Shown here: positions 63,976 through 64,000 of the stretch, one piece after another | Numbering within the stretch: the stretch's first letter is position 1 | Layout of the letters: every line of letters starts with the position of its first letter | Assembly (NCBI GenBank): GCA_019925095.2 | Contig: CM034412.1 | Coordinates: 6,941,501-7,005,500 of the forward strand | Length of the DNA stretch: 64,000 nt | Reading direction: 5' to 3' | DNA from: Dendrolimus kikuchii | Lineage: Eukaryota > Arthropoda > Insecta > Lepidoptera > Lasiocampidae | Made by a program: the position numbers and the translations under genes | The notes under the pieces: generated by a model | Seen by the model: only the letters and a program-made list of their open reading frames with translations | Told to the model about the DNA's origin: nothing | The model's database searches: none

Positions 63976-64000
63976 TCTGTTGAAGTCTAGTAGTCGTGGT

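Noticed and set aside
39700..64000. First exon(s) of lbx with the N-terminal repressor motif
   Set aside because: Scanning the minus strand by eye for an FSI.DIL-like motif and an ATG-led proline/serine-rich frame gave no convincing candidate.
1..64000. CRISPR array, bacterial operon or viral genome
   Set aside because: There are no regularly spaced short direct repeats with unique spacers, no dense gene packing and no viral gene set. The sequence is intron/intergenic insect DNA.

Overview
The window is AT-rich nuclear DNA from an insect, almost certainly a moth or butterfly. Three things point there: many short interspersed repeats of types widespread in lepidopteran genomes, tRNA-headed SINEs, and fragments of several non-LTR retrotransposon families. 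Only one exon of a cellular protein-coding gene is secure. It is the last exon of the ladybird-type (Lbx) homeobox gene on the minus strand, 39279-39670. It has a complete homeodomain, a splice acceptor and a stop codon. The upstream lbx exons were not found, so everything to the right (39671-64000) is probably intron or 5' flank.

Layout. 1-9 kb: non-LTR retrotransposon C-terminal fragments, RepA and RepB repeats, a tRNA-headed SINE and a GC-rich retroelement-like block at 7.0-7.7 kb. 9-11.4 kb: a Penelope-like element (PLE) copy among LINE pieces. 11.4-19 kb: unique AT-rich DNA with a fold-back element, SINEs and a LINE fragment. 19-27 kb: two tandem copies of an A-tailed SINE-like family (SINE-C), a TA-flanked MITE, a solo PLE end, a perfect 41-nt palindrome, and the first copy of a repeat carrying a conserved 25-codon reading frame. 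27-37 kb: several MITEs (one nested in another, one hAT-like with an 8-bp target duplication), a long hairpin, the second copy of the coding repeat (split by a PLE insertion) and a SINE-C copy. 37-46 kb: the lbx exon in DNA with fewer recognisable repeats. 46-64 kb: SINE-C, RepA, RepB, RepE and LINE copies again.

Repeat names used here are local. RepA is a roughly 300-bp A-tailed retroposon; RepA2 is a family related to its 3' part; RepB is the family ending in gcgacttcgtccgcg; SINE-C is a roughly 260-330-bp A-tailed family; RepE is a fold-back family with aaccgacttc ends; RepF, RepG, RepH and RepK are other short families; LINE-1 to LINE-5 are non-LTR fragments. Exact target-site duplications (TSDs) give firm ends for the five LINE-1 copies, three PLE copies, two SINE-C copies and a LINE-5 copy.

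The most unusual signals are: (1) a peptide-coding block shared by two repeats, where 7 of 8 nucleotide differences are synonymous third-position changes; (2) short PLE copies with inverted terminal repeats, a remnant resembling the region after the PLE GIY-YIG domain, and a hammerhead-like motif with paired core changes; (3) the SINE-C family, which has no obvious pol III promoter boxes. Boundaries without a TSD are approximate, and all homology statements rest on reading, not on database searches.
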